Assembly (NCBI RefSeq): GCF_003207855.1
Contig: NZ_NKTZ01000002.1
Location: forward strand, 310,001 to 374,000
DNA: 64,000 bases
Reading direction: 5' to 3'
Origin: Komagataeibacter rhaeticus
Lineage (GTDB): Bacteria; Pseudomonadota; Alphaproteobacteria; Acetobacterales; Acetobacteraceae
Below are positions 9,240 through 18,203 of the stretch, piece after piece. Below the pieces are notes generated by a model, which saw only the letters and a program-made list of their open reading frames with translations, did no database searches and was not told where the DNA came from. The first letter of the stretch is position 1, and each line of letters opens with the position of its first letter. The position numbers were made by a program, and so were the translations under genes.

Positions 9240-10163
9240 TCAATGAACGGCGCGGCTGCCTGCCTTCGGGGCCTCGGCTTCAAGCTGCCTGCGGGCCTTT
9301 TCCATTTCCTGCTCCATGGCGGGATCGGATGCCGGCATTTTCAGGTGCAGCTTTTCCAGCGCGTCAATGATCGCCTCGATCACCACCAGCCGTTCGAACC
9401 ATTTCTGGTCGGCCGGCACGACAAACCATGGTGCGTCAGGATGCGCGGTGCGGCGGATCGCCTCTTCATAGGCGTGCTGGTAATCATCCCAGTACTGGCG
9501 TTCATGGATATCGGCGGGAGAGAACTTCCAGTTCTTGGTGCGATGCTCGATCCGGCGCAGGAACCGTTTGCGCTGTTCTTCCCTGGATAGGTGCAGGAAG
9601 AACTTGAGCACCACCGTGCCCTGCCGGGCCAGATAGCGTTCGAAATGGTTGATGTCGTGGTAACGGTCTTCCCAGAAGGTCGGCTTGTGGCGCAGGGTGG
9701 GCGGCAGGCATTCATGCTCCAGCAGTTCGGGATGCACGCGGGTGACCAGCACTTCCTCGTAATGACTGCGGTTGAAGATGCCGATCCGCCCGGCTGCCGG
9801 CGCCGCCAGATGCTCGCGCCACAGATAGCCGTGCGACAGTTCCACCGGGCCGGGCTGCTTGAATGACGTAACACTGACCCCCTGCGGGTTGATGCCGGAC
9901 ATGACATGCTTGATCACGCCATCCTTGCCGCCCGCGTCAAGCGCCTGCAGCACGACCAGCACCGACCATGTGCCATTGGCATAAAGCAGCGCCTGCAGGC
10001 GCGACAGGTAGCGGATACGCTCCTTGAGCAGCCGCTTGCCGGTTTTCTTGTCCAGACCGCAGGCTTCGGCCGCCCGGGTCGGGCAGGCCGCAAGGGAGAA
10101 ATCATGGCCGTTATGAACGCTGAAACGGCGGGCCAGCTTATTCGAACCGTTTTTTCCGGACAT
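9240..10163 (-). CDS. ppk2: Polyphosphate kinase 2 family (polyP:nucleotide phosphotransferase)
   Basis: Transfers phosphate between inorganic polyphosphate and (deoxy)nucleotides in the cytoplasm. The 307 residues match the single-domain PPK2 fold: Walker A-like LQALDAGGKDG, the GVSVTSFKQP strand, Walker B-like IGIFNRSHYEEVLV, and the lid region with EEQRKRFLRR. Single-domain PPK2 enzymes split into ADP-, GDP- and AMP-using classes. The sequence alone read by eye does not decide the class. The GxxVxSFKxP and DI(N/K)xFE patterns lean to the polyP:AMP/ADP classes. It starts 2 nt after the ydfG-like gene stops, so the two are co-transcribed. Confidence 0.9.
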   Translation of the reverse strand: MSGKNGSNKLARRFSVHNGHDFSLAACPTRAAEACGLDKKTGKRLLKERIRYLSRLQALLYANGTWSVLVVLQALDAGGKDGVIKHVMSGINPQGVSVTSFKQPGPVELSHGYLWREHLAAPAAGRIGIFNRSHYEEVLVTRVHPELLEHECLPPTLRHKPTFWEDRYHDINHFERYLARQGTVVLKFFLHLSREEQRKRFLRRIEHRTKNWKFSPADIHERQYWDDYQHAYEEAIRRTAHPDAPWFVVPADQKWFERLVVIEAIIDALEKLHLKMPASDPAMEQEMEKARRQLEAEAPKAGSRAVH

Positions 10164-10165
10164 GC

Positions 10166-10924
10166 TCAGTCCTTCATGCCGCGTGCGACCGCCAGGCCAC
10201 CGGCGGCCTGACAGGTGGGCATGAGTTCGATCTCGTTGATGTTGACATGGCGGGGCAGCGAAAGCACCCAGGCCACCGTCTCGGCAATATCGGCGGGCAG
10301 CAGGGGCTTTGTGCCTTCATATACGGCGGCGGCCTTTGCATCGTCACGCAGGCGCACATTGCTGAACTCACTCCCCCCGCACAGGCCGGGCTCAAGGTTG
10401 GTGACACGCACGTTGCACCCCAGCAGGTCACAGCGCAGGTTGCGGGTGAACTGGCGGACAAAGGCCTTGGTCGCCCCGTACACATTGCCACCCGTATAGG
10501 GGTAGATCGCCGCCGTACTGCCCAGCGTAATGACATGGCCCCGGTCACGCGCCACCATGCCCGGCAGCAGCACGCGGGTCAGTTCCACCATGCCGGTCAC
10601 GTTGGTGGAGATCATGGTCTGCCAGTTGGCAATGTCGGCCGCCTGTGCCTTTTCCATGCCCAGCGCCAGACCCGCGTTGTTGATCAGGACATCCACATCA
10701 CGCCAGTCTTCGGGCAGGCTTGCGGGCAGGGCTGCAATGCCAGCGGCATCATCCATGTCCAGCCGGAAGGGCAGCAGGTCGGGGCCAAGCCGGGCCGCCA
10801 GATCGTCAAGCCGTTCCTGCCTGCGTCCGGTTGCGATCACCCGGTAGCCATCATGGACCAGGCGTTCGGCAATCGCCTTGCCAAACCCGGCGGTGGCACC
10901 GGTTACCAGTACGATCTGCTTCAT
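10166..10924 (-). CDS. ydfG: SDR-family NADP-dependent 3-hydroxy acid dehydrogenase (YdfG type)
   Basis: Short-chain dehydrogenase, 252 residues. It has the cofactor motif TGATAGFG near the N-terminus, an Arg after beta2 (ATGRR, favouring NADP), INNAG, and catalytic Ser/Tyr/Lys in LGSTAAIYPYTGGNVYGATK. The C-terminal half (EPGLCGGSEFSNVR, PRHVNINEIELMP) closely follows YdfG. YdfG oxidises serine, allothreonine and 3-hydroxy acids and reduces malonic semialdehyde. The start at 10924 was chosen because AGGAG lies 7 nt upstream. The longer frame to 10975 lacks a signal. It is first in a two-gene unit with ppk2. Confidence 0.88.
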   Translation of the reverse strand: MKQIVLVTGATAGFGKAIAERLVHDGYRVIATGRRQERLDDLAARLGPDLLPFRLDMDDAAGIAALPASLPEDWRDVDVLINNAGLALGMEKAQAADIANWQTMISTNVTGMVELTRVLLPGMVARDRGHVITLGSTAAIYPYTGGNVYGATKAFVRQFTRNLRCDLLGCNVRVTNLEPGLCGGSEFSNVRLRDDAKAAAVYEGTKPLLPADIAETVAWVLSLPRHVNINEIELMPTCQAAGGLAVARGMKD

Positions 10925-11054
10925 CATGCTTCTCCTGCTTTGCGTATCGGGACAGCCTTGCATATTGGCGTGCATCCGTCATGGGGCACGGGCTTTCAGG
11001 GCATCGTGCCTGAAATGGTTGCAAATGGGGCCGGTTCCGGTTCTATGGTGGGGC

Positions 11055-11639
11055 ATGGCTTCATTCACGACAACTCCAGGCTGCAGCCTGACCGGTCACC
11101 TGCTGGTGGCCACACCCGCCCTGACCGACCCCGCCTTTGCGCGCAGTGTCATCTATCTGTGCGCCCATACCCCCGAGGACGGGGCGATGGGTCTGGTCAT
11201 CAACCGCCGTCTGTCGCAGCCCGTGCTGGACGACGTGCTTGAACAGCTTGGCATTGCCCCCGTGCCGCCCCGCCGGCGCATAAACCTGTGCGCGGGCGGC
11301 CCGATGGATAACGGGCGCGGCTTCGTGCTGCATACATCGGACTGGAGCGGCGATGGCAGCCTGCCGGTGGACCGCGCCACCACGCTGACTGCAAGCCTGG
11401 ACGTGCTGCGCGACATTGCCGATGGCAACGGCCCCGCCAATGCCCTGCTGGCCATGGGCCACGCAAGCTGGGAGGCTGGCCAGCTTGAGGAGGAAATGCT
11501 GCACCACAATGCATGGATTACGGCCCCAGCCACCGAATCCATCGTATTCGGCCCCGACCACAACACCAAATGGCGGCAGGCCCTGGCCAGCGTGCGCATT
11601 GACCCCGCATGGTTCAGCGGGGAAGCCGGTCATGCCTGA
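11055..11639 (+). CDS. yqgE: YqgE/AlgH family protein (UPF0301)
   Basis: 194-residue cytoplasmic protein with the UPF0301 signatures: GHLLVATPAL and FARSVIYLCAHTPEDGAMGLVINR at the start, GGPMDNGRGFVLH in the middle, and LLAMGHASWEAGQLEEEMLHHNAW at the end. The biochemical role is not firmly known. AlgH has been tied to alginate regulation in Pseudomonas. ATG at 11055 was selected because the conserved family start follows within a few residues. The gene is divergent from ydfG and converges on the HAD gene across repeat copy B. Confidence 0.92.
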   Translation: MASFTTTPGCSLTGHLLVATPALTDPAFARSVIYLCAHTPEDGAMGLVINRRLSQPVLDDVLEQLGIAPVPPRRRINLCAGGPMDNGRGFVLHTSDWSGDGSLPVDRATTLTASLDVLRDIADGNGPANALLAMGHASWEAGQLEEEMLHHNAWITAPATESIVFGPDHNTKWRQALASVRIDPAWFSGEAGHA

Positions 11640-11701
11640 CGGGATACGCCGCCCATGCGGGCAGTCTGAAACGCCCGTATAAGGGGCTGGCACGTGACAG
11701 G

Positions 11702-11783
11702 GACGTTTCGGGCAAAGCGGTTTTCAAGACGCTTCAGGGGAATGCTGCCTTTACTGAAAAAAAGGCAATACCCGGAAACTCCT
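11702..11783 (+). repeat. Cloverleaf-like dispersed repeat, copy B (degenerate)
   Basis: Same order of elements as copy A (GACGTTTCGGGC, AAGCGGTTTTCAAGACGCTT, GCTGCCTTTACTGAAAAAAA, GGCAATACCCGGAAACT) but with mismatches in both stems. It sits between the converging yqgE and HAD genes and may act as a 3'-end element for both. Confidence 0.7.
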
Positions 11784-11799
11784 GTACTTTATCAGATCC

Positions 11800-12675
11800 C
11801 TACCAGCGCAGCGAGGGTACGCAGGCAACCGGGTCCAGTCCGGCGGCCGAGACTTCCGCGCATGCAAGAGCATAATCAGGGTTACGTCCCTCAGCCCAGC
11901 TTCCACCCAGCATTTCCTGATGGATACCCCCCAGGACCCAGCACCCGGCAATACCGGCGGTTGCCGCGCCACGCATGTCGGTGGCCAGCGCGTCACCCAG
12001 CGCCAGCACCCGTGCCGGTGGCACATCCAGCAGGGACAGGGCCAGTCCGTAAACCTCCGGATACGGCTTGCCAATCCAGCGCACCGTGCAGTCCCGGGAT
12101 TCATACCAGCTTGCCATGGCCCCGGCACAGATCAGCCGCTGGGTGCCACGGATGACCTGCTGGTCAGGATTGGCGCAGATCATGGGCAGGCGGCGGGACG
12201 CACACTGCTCCAGCATGGGCAGGTAGGGACCGATCTCCTCCTCGCCCAGTTCGGCATCCGGGCCGGTATTGAGCACGAAATCCGCCTGTGCGGGATCGGA
12301 TACGACATCCAGGTCCAGCCCGGCATAGACATCCACATCCTTGTCCGGGCCAAGATGGACCATCCGGCGACCCAGCCGTGCAAACCACGGGTCGGTTCGG
12401 GCCGCCAGCATGCGATGCGTGCATTCGCCACTGGTCATGATGCCGTCATACAGTTCCGCGCTGACACCCATGCGGCGCAGGCCCGGTTCCACCGTTGCCG
12501 TACGCCGGGGCGCGTTGGACAGCAGCACCACGCGCTTGCCGGCTTCGCGCAGGCGTTGCAGGCATTCCAGTACGCCCGGATAGGGGGCCACGCCATTATG
12601 CACGACCCCCCACAGGTCAAGGATATAGCCGTCGTAATCGCCGCTCAGCCCGGCCAGCCCATCATGCCACTTCAT
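11800..12675 (-). CDS. HAD-superfamily class IIA hydrolase (TIGR01459 type)
   Basis: 291-residue cytoplasmic phosphatase-like protein. Motif I is YILDLWGVVHNG, with the first Asp and the Asp-Leu-Trp-Gly variant typical of this alphaproteobacterial subgroup. Motif II is LLSNAPR, the motif III Lys is in GKPYPEVYGLA, and motif IV is ALGDALATDMRGA. The substrate is unknown. Relatives of class IIA act on small phosphorylated metabolites. Its ATG overlaps the pyrD stop by 4 nt (ATGA), so translation is coupled. The context therefore hints at a housekeeping role linked to nucleotide metabolism, which is inference only. Confidence 0.87.
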   Translation of the reverse strand: MKWHDGLAGLSGDYDGYILDLWGVVHNGVAPYPGVLECLQRLREAGKRVVLLSNAPRRTATVEPGLRRMGVSAELYDGIMTSGECTHRMLAARTDPWFARLGRRMVHLGPDKDVDVYAGLDLDVVSDPAQADFVLNTGPDAELGEEEIGPYLPMLEQCASRRLPMICANPDQQVIRGTQRLICAGAMASWYESRDCTVRWIGKPYPEVYGLALSLLDVPPARVLALGDALATDMRGAATAGIAGCWVLGGIHQEMLGGSWAEGRNPDYALACAEVSAAGLDPVACVPSLRW

Positions 12676-13751
12676 GCGCGTGCCGTGCCCCTGGCGTCGG
12701 CCAGTGTCTCGAACCCATGCGCGCGCAGGGCACGACGGGTCTCGGCCTTGAGGCGCCTGAGGATGGCCGGACCTTCATACACATAGGCGGTATAGACCTG
12801 CACCAGATCCGCACCCGCCCGTACGCGGTCCACGATATCGGCCCCGGTCTCGATCCCGCCACAGGCCACCAGCGCCACGCGGCCATCCGCCACCTTCGCC
12901 ACACGCGCCAGCATGTCCTGCGCCAGCGCACGCAGCGGTCGGCCGGACAGGCCCCCCGTCTCGTCCGCATGGGGGCTGAGCAGTCCGGCAGGGCGCGAAA
13001 GGGTGGTGTTGGACACGATCAGCCCCTGCACGCCCCCGGCAATGGCGGCCTCGACCACGGCGGGCACGTCATCATGCGCGATATCGGGCGAGAGCTTGAC
13101 CAGAAGCGGCGGCCGCTCGGGGTGGGCGGCATTGATCGCATCCAGGATACCCTTCAGCCGCGTGGCCTCCAGCAGGTCGCGCAGGCCCGGCGTATTGGGC
13201 GATGAGAGGTTGATGACGATGTAATCGGCATAATGCTTCACGCGCCCGACCAGCATCGGGTAATCGCGCTCGGGGTCGGCGCCGGTCTTGTTGATGCCCA
13301 GATTGGCCCCTACCGGCACCCGCCCCCCCATGGACGCACGCCGTGGGGAGGACACACGGTGCAGCCGCGCCATGCGTACGGCAAAGCGGTCGATGCCCTG
13401 GTTGTTGAAGCCCATGCGGTTGATGATGGCGCGGTCTTCCGTCAGGCGGAACAGGCGGGGCCGCGGGTTGCCGGGCTGTGGACGGGGGGTGACGGTCCCG
13501 GCTTCCACAAAGCCGAAGCCCGAGCGCGCCAGCGGACGGACAGCCTGCGCATTCTTGTCAAACCCCGCCGCGATGCCGATGGGGTTGGGAAAACGCAGCC
13601 CCATGGCCCGCACCGACAGGGCCGGATCATCATTGCCGGGGTCCGACACCCCGCCCAGACCAAGCATGAGCGCATCAAGGCCGATGCGGTGCGCGGTCTC
13701 GGGGTCCAGGCGCCGCATCAGCGGCAGAATCAGGCGTGACATAATATTCAT
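12672..13751 (-). CDS. pyrD: Dihydroorotate dehydrogenase (quinone), class 2
   Basis: Oxidises dihydroorotate to orotate in pyrimidine synthesis, passing electrons via FMN to membrane quinone. It is 359 residues long. The class 2 features are an N-terminal membrane-associating helix region (MSRLILPLMRRLDPETAHRI), GIAAGFDKNA, GFGFVEAGTVTPRPQPGNPRPRLFR in pieces, the catalytic-Ser region with VINLSSPNTPGLR, and C-terminal FMN phosphate loops (VACGGIETGAD, LVQVYTAYVYEGP). ATG at 13751 is preferred over the longer frame to 13820, which would overlap the upstream gene. No strong ribosome site is visible. It is coupled to the HAD gene. Confidence 0.96.
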   Translation of the reverse strand: MNIMSRLILPLMRRLDPETAHRIGLDALMLGLGGVSDPGNDDPALSVRAMGLRFPNPIGIAAGFDKNAQAVRPLARSGFGFVEAGTVTPRPQPGNPRPRLFRLTEDRAIINRMGFNNQGIDRFAVRMARLHRVSSPRRASMGGRVPVGANLGINKTGADPERDYPMLVGRVKHYADYIVINLSSPNTPGLRDLLEATRLKGILDAINAAHPERPPLLVKLSPDIAHDDVPAVVEAAIAGGVQGLIVSNTTLSRPAGLLSPHADETGGLSGRPLRALAQDMLARVAKVADGRVALVACGGIETGADIVDRVRAGADLVQVYTAYVYEGPAILRRLKAETRRALRAHGFETLADARGTARA

Positions 13752-13794
13752 GGGAAAAATGTTGCCGCAATTCCGCTCCGGGGGAAAGGGGCAA

Positions 13795-15006
13795 CTAGCC
13801 GGGGGCCGGTCTGGTGGCATCCACGGCGGGGACCGGAGCGGTGGGGAAGCGGATCAGGTAATAGGGCGGCACCCGCAGGTCATGCCCCCCGTTCAGGCCG
13901 CCCAGGCGGTTCCATTGCCCGAGCGTGCAGTACACCATGTTGCCATCGACAAATATGCCATCGGGTGAAAGCACGCGCGGGTCATGCACCATGGTCTCGA
14001 ACGAGCCATCGGCATTGCGGCGGAAGATGGCGTCATGCTCGAAATTGGTGGTGTAGATGCGCCCCTGCGCATCACTGGCCAGCCCGTCGGCCACCCCCTT
14101 TTCCCCCAGGTCACGGATACCGGCGGCAAGCCGGGCATCATCCTTCGAAAAATCGGACAGCAGGCGGGTGGGAATGCCGTACAGCCGCCTGCCGGTCAGC
14201 TGGCTGTAGTACAGCGTCTCCCCGTCGGGTGAAAGCGTGATGCCATCCACCCCGCCCCAGACAAAGGCGGGCGGGTGCCGTGGCGGATCGAATACCAGCG
14301 GCCGCCCCTCCACCACCGCCATGAAGCCGCGCTCGGCCTTGATGGAGGGATGGTCGGCCAGCACGCGGCGCTGGCGGCCGGTCGCGATATCCACCACCAC
14401 AAGGGCGGGCGACATGCCGAACGAGGAATCGGTTACATAGACCGTGCCCTGCGCCCCATGGGTCAGGTCCACGCGCAGGTCGTTCATGTGGCTGTCGGGC
14501 AGCAGGGCGGGCGCATGCAGGATGATGCTGGCGAAGATCCGGTTGGTCGCCGGGTCGATACCGATGACCTTGGCCGCCCCCGGCACCAGTGGCTGGCCCG
14601 CCAGCTTGCCGTCATCAATGGCCCACAGGCGGCCCTGCGTATCGGTTGTCATGCCGTGGATGGACATGAGCCGCTCCGCGGCCGGACGGTCGGAGGGCAT
14701 GCTGTGCGCCGCATCGGGATAGGGATACAGCCTGCCATCCTTCAGTTCCGCCAGCGTTGCCCCCCTGTGGTTGACCGCATGGCGCGGAAACCCCACGAAC
14801 ACCCGCCCATGGGTGACGGCGATGCCCGATGGCCCCGGCCCCTCGAACCGGGCCACGACCTCGAACGGGCCGGATGAGGCGATGCCGTGATCGCGATTGG
14901 TCGCCTCCGATGCGGGCGGAGCCGCATGCGCCATGCCCCCCATGCCCACCAGCAGGGGCATGATGACACGCAGGCGGGTCCGTCTGTGCCTGGACTTCTT
15001 CATCAT
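13795..15006 (-). CDS. Secreted major royal jelly/yellow-type beta-propeller protein
   Basis: About 403 residues with a signal peptide (basic start KKSRHRRTRLRV, then MPLLVGMGGMAHA) and a six-bladed-propeller-like body of the bacterial royal jelly protein family. The landmarks are GIAVTHGRVFVGFPR, RLWAIDDG, HMNDLRVDL, VYVTDSS, DGITLSPDGETLYYS, GLASDAQGRIYTTNFEH and LSPDGIFVDG. Characterised relatives are poorly defined enzymatically. It lies 78 bp downstream of the gluconate-dehydrogenase-type operon and 43 bp upstream of pyrD, so it may act on a periplasmic sugar-acid product such as a lactone. That is inference. Three close Met starts exist. GGGGGA precedes the chosen one. Confidence 0.72.
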   Translation of the reverse strand: MMKKSRHRRTRLRVIMPLLVGMGGMAHAAPPASEATNRDHGIASSGPFEVVARFEGPGPSGIAVTHGRVFVGFPRHAVNHRGATLAELKDGRLYPYPDAAHSMPSDRPAAERLMSIHGMTTDTQGRLWAIDDGKLAGQPLVPGAAKVIGIDPATNRIFASIILHAPALLPDSHMNDLRVDLTHGAQGTVYVTDSSFGMSPALVVVDIATGRQRRVLADHPSIKAERGFMAVVEGRPLVFDPPRHPPAFVWGGVDGITLSPDGETLYYSQLTGRRLYGIPTRLLSDFSKDDARLAAGIRDLGEKGVADGLASDAQGRIYTTNFEHDAIFRRNADGSFETMVHDPRVLSPDGIFVDGNMVYCTLGQWNRLGGLNGGHDLRVPPYYLIRFPTAPVPAVDATRPAPG

Positions 15007-15084
15007 TTCCCCCATGCTGCCGCCCCATTCATGCAGGCCCCGGCGTGCGGGACAACCGGAGGCGGGCCACAGGGCTGTTCACAA

Positions 15085-16410
15085 TCAGTTCATGGGAAGG
15101 GAAGCCGGTGGATGCGCGGGCGAGAGGGTGCGGCGGACCCGGCCCACATCGGCGGCGGTAACCCCGGGCGCGCCATTGCCCCATGCCGCCCGGATGAAGG
15201 TCACCGTATCGGCCACCGCCCCGTCATCCATGCGGGCGGCGAATCCGGGCATGACAAAGGCGGACGGCGCCTGCCGGGTGGCGCGCAGGGTATTGCCCTC
15301 CAGCACGATGCGGATAAGGGAATCGGGGACCGGGTCCATCACCACCGGGTTGCCCGCCAGCGGCGGGAAGGTGGTGGGATAGCCGTGCCCGTCGGTGCGG
15401 TGGCAGGCGGCACAGCTGTCCACATACAGCCGCGCGCCCCGGGCCGAGACATCGCCTGCGTGCAGCGCCTGACTGGCGGCGGGGTCATAGGTCCAGCCAC
15501 CCGCCACGGTATGGGCGGTGGGGGAAAGGGTCTTGAGATAGCGGGCAATGGCCAGACGGTCCTCATCACTCATGTGCTGGGTGCCATGGCCAATGGCATC
15601 GGTCATGCCGCCAAACGCCGCCCCCAGCGGCATGCGCCCGGTGGCAAGGAAGCGCGTGATGTCCTGCTCGCTCCACCGGCCCAGCCCCGTACGGTCCTCG
15701 CCACGCAGGCTGACGGGACGCCAGCCATCAACCGCATCGCCACCGGACAGGTAAAGCGGGCCGTCCTGTGCCGTCAGGGCCTTTTCCTGCATGGTGATGG
15801 CGCGTGGCGTATGGCAGGCCCCGCAATGGCCCGGCCCCTCGACCAGATAGCTGCCACGGGCCACCAGCGGATCAGGGAACTGGCGCGCGGCCATGGCCTG
15901 CCGCAGCGCCTGCGGGTCGGGCGCGAACAGCCAGCGCCAGATGGTCAGCGGCCAGCGCATGGACAGCGGCCAGGTCATGCCATCCTGCACGATCGGGGTG
16001 GCCACGGGTTTGACGCCGCGCATGAAGTAGACATACAGCGCATGCATGTCCTCATCCGTCATGCGCGCATAGGAGGGATAGGGCATGGCCGGGTACAGGC
16101 TGCTCCCGTCACGGCGGATGCCCTTTTGCAGGGCACGGGCGAATTCGGCCTCGGAATACTGCCCGATGCCCGCCTTCGGGTCGGGCGTGATGTTGGGCGC
16201 GTACAGCGTGCCCGTGGGCAGGTGGAACGCAAGCCCGCCCGCGAAGGGCGCGCCGCCGGGCACGGTATGGCAGGCACCGCAATCGGATGCGATGGCCACA
16301 TATTCGCCCCGCGCCACCACATCATCCTGCGCCCGCGCGCCACTGGCGGGCAGGATCGGGGCCACAAGCCCCGCCACCGCCAGCAGGCAGCGCGCGATGT
16401 TCCGCTTCAT
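15085..16410 (-). CDS. Triheme cytochrome c subunit of membrane-bound gluconate-type dehydrogenase
   Basis: Membrane-anchored periplasmic cytochrome that passes electrons from the flavoprotein to ubiquinone. It is about 441 residues long, with a signal peptide (KRNIARCLLAVAGL...ARA). Three CxxCH haem sites are near residues 44 (CGACHTVPG), 195 (CGACHTPRA) and 333 (CAACHRTDG). This is the standard layout for cytochrome subunits of AAB alcohol, gluconate and sorbitol dehydrogenases. A GTG at 16419 overlaps the flavoprotein stop and could also be the start. ATG at 16410 gives a cleaner signal peptide. It is third gene of the small-large-cytochrome operon. A paralogue is at 49501-50826. Confidence 0.92.
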   Translation of the reverse strand: MKRNIARCLLAVAGLVAPILPASGARAQDDVVARGEYVAIASDCGACHTVPGGAPFAGGLAFHLPTGTLYAPNITPDPKAGIGQYSEAEFARALQKGIRRDGSSLYPAMPYPSYARMTDEDMHALYVYFMRGVKPVATPIVQDGMTWPLSMRWPLTIWRWLFAPDPQALRQAMAARQFPDPLVARGSYLVEGPGHCGACHTPRAITMQEKALTAQDGPLYLSGGDAVDGWRPVSLRGEDRTGLGRWSEQDITRFLATGRMPLGAAFGGMTDAIGHGTQHMSDEDRLAIARYLKTLSPTAHTVAGGWTYDPAASQALHAGDVSARGARLYVDSCAACHRTDGHGYPTTFPPLAGNPVVMDPVPDSLIRIVLEGNTLRATRQAPSAFVMPGFAARMDDGAVADTVTFIRAAWGNGAPGVTAADVGRVRRTLSPAHPPASLPMN

Positions 16411-16415
16411 GCCCC

Positions 16416-18203
16416 TCACCCCGCCAGCGGTCCGGGCCGGGCAAGATAGGTGGTGCGGATATGGTGCGCCGCCCAGTATGCCAGGGCCGCGACCATGCCG
16501 GTCGGGTTGTAGCCCGTCCCCTGCGGGAAGGCATTCGCCCCGATTACAAAGACATTATGCACATCCCATGACTGCAGGTAGCGGTTAAGCGCGCTGGTGC
16601 CGGGGTCCGTGCCCATTACCGCGCCGCCACCCAGATGGGTGGTCTGGTACTGCCGCGTATCAAAAGGCTTGCCGAACTCCCGGCTGGTCAGATGCACCCG
16701 GCGCGCGCCCATGGCCTTCGCAACGTTACCGATTTTATCGACCACGTAGCGGTTCATGCGGATATCATTGTCTTTCCAGTCAAAGGTCATGCGCAGCAGG
16801 GGCTGGCCGTGCGCGTCCTTCCATGTCGGGTCCAGGTCCAGATACACATCACGGTAGGCCATGTTGGTCCCGTGCGCGTCAATGCGCAGGGAATGGCGGT
16901 AGGTATCGATCATGCCCGCCTTCCATGCGCTGCCCCAGCGCGGCGTGCCCGGCGGCCCGCCGGAATACGCCGCCGCAATGGCCTTGACCCCCGCCTGGTT
17001 GACCCACACGGGCGAACCGCCCACAAAACCCAGCGGCCCGTGGTCGAAATTCTCGCTGTTGAAATCATCAAACGCCACACCACCACCGCCGGTGCCGACA
17101 TACTGGTTGGTCTCGACCTTCGGGTCGAGCCAGACGGTGCTGGTGGTTACATTCTGGTAGACGAAATTACGCCCCACCACGCCTTCATTCCTGGCCGGGT
17201 CATAGGGCTTGCCAATGCCCGAGAGCAGCATGAGCCGCACGTTATGGAACTGGAAGGCGCTCAGGATGACCAGTTCGGCAGGCTGGGTCACGGTGTTGCC
17301 TTCGGCATCGGCATAGGTCACGCCGGTGGCACGCCTGCCATCGGAATCCAGTTCCACCTTCAGCACATTGCAGGCCGCCCGCAGTTCAAACAGCGGATGG
17401 CGGCGCAGTACCGGCAGGATGTTCACATTGGGCGATGCCTTGGAATACATGTAACAGGCATAACCACTGCAATAACCGCAGAAATTGCACGGCCCCATCT
17501 GCGCGCCATACGGATTGACATACTGGCGCGATGCATTGGCGGCAGGCAGGGAATAGGGGTGGAAGCCTGCCTCCGTCGCCGCCTTGCGGAACAGGTGGGC
17601 GGTATAGACATCCTTCAACGCGGGCAGCGGGAAATGATCGGAGCGCGAGGGGGAGAACACATTCCCCTTCCCCACCACCTGGCCATTGACCTTGTACGCC
17701 TCGCCAGACGTGCCGAATACCTTCTCCGCCCTGTCAAAGAAGGGTTCCAGTTCCTCATACGTCACGCCGTAATCCTGCAGGTTCATACCTTCAGGAATGA
17801 ATTTGGCGCCATATTTCTCGATCACGCGCGTGCGCAGCCGCAGGTCATCCGGCGGAATACGGAAATGCACGCCTGACCAGTGCAGCCCCGCGCCCCCCAC
17901 CCCCTCACCGGGCAGGAAGGCGGCCATGCGGCGGTAGGGCAGCGCCACCTGCCGGCTGTTGTTGCGGATGGTGACGGTATGTTTCGAGAGATCCTGGAAC
18001 AGCTTGTAGCGGAAATTGCCCTCCAGCTCGTCAATCGAGGCGGGATAGGCGCCATCGGATGCCGTGCCGCGGTCCGGCCCCCGCTCCAGCACCACGACCG
18101 AACGCCCGGCCTCGGTCATTTCCTTGGCCATGATGCAGCCCGCCCAGCCGCCACCCACAATCACCACATCGACCGGGTCCAGCCTGCGTGCGTCCGTGCT
18201 CAT
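16416..18203 (-). CDS. GMC-family FAD dehydrogenase large subunit (gluconate 2-dehydrogenase type)
   Basis: Catalytic flavoprotein, 595 residues. The N-terminal Rossmann motif VIVGGGWAGCIMAKEM binds FAD. The mid-region has a Cys-rich segment (GPCNFCGYCSGYACYMYSK). The C-terminal GMC substrate domain carries HLGGGAVMGTDPGTSALN and a final FAD contact (NAFPQGTGYNPTGMVAALAYWAA). Length and pairing with a Gluconate_2-dh3-type small subunit point to gluconate 2-dehydrogenase or a close ketogluconate enzyme. The exact substrate cannot be told by eye. It has no signal peptide of its own and is probably exported with the Tat small subunit. The start at 18203 overlaps the small-subunit stop by 4 nt. 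Confidence 0.88.
   Translation of the reverse strand: MSTDARRLDPVDVVIVGGGWAGCIMAKEMTEAGRSVVVLERGPDRGTASDGAYPASIDELEGNFRYKLFQDLSKHTVTIRNNSRQVALPYRRMAAFLPGEGVGGAGLHWSGVHFRIPPDDLRLRTRVIEKYGAKFIPEGMNLQDYGVTYEELEPFFDRAEKVFGTSGEAYKVNGQVVGKGNVFSPSRSDHFPLPALKDVYTAHLFRKAATEAGFHPYSLPAANASRQYVNPYGAQMGPCNFCGYCSGYACYMYSKASPNVNILPVLRRHPLFELRAACNVLKVELDSDGRRATGVTYADAEGNTVTQPAELVILSAFQFHNVRLMLLSGIGKPYDPARNEGVVGRNFVYQNVTTSTVWLDPKVETNQYVGTGGGGVAFDDFNSENFDHGPLGFVGGSPVWVNQAGVKAIAAAYSGGPPGTPRWGSAWKAGMIDTYRHSLRIDAHGTNMAYRDVYLDLDPTWKDAHGQPLLRMTFDWKDNDIRMNRYVVDKIGNVAKAMGARRVHLTSREFGKPFDTRQYQTTHLGGGAVMGTDPGTSALNRYLQSWDVHNVFVIGANAFPQGTGYNPTGMVAALAYWAAHHIRTTYLARPGPLAG

Noticed and set aside
14887-16449. 520-codon plus-strand frame
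   Set aside because: Lies opposite the triheme cytochrome gene, whose CxxCH motifs and signal peptide are clear. The frame's protein is Gly/His/Arg-rich without domains.
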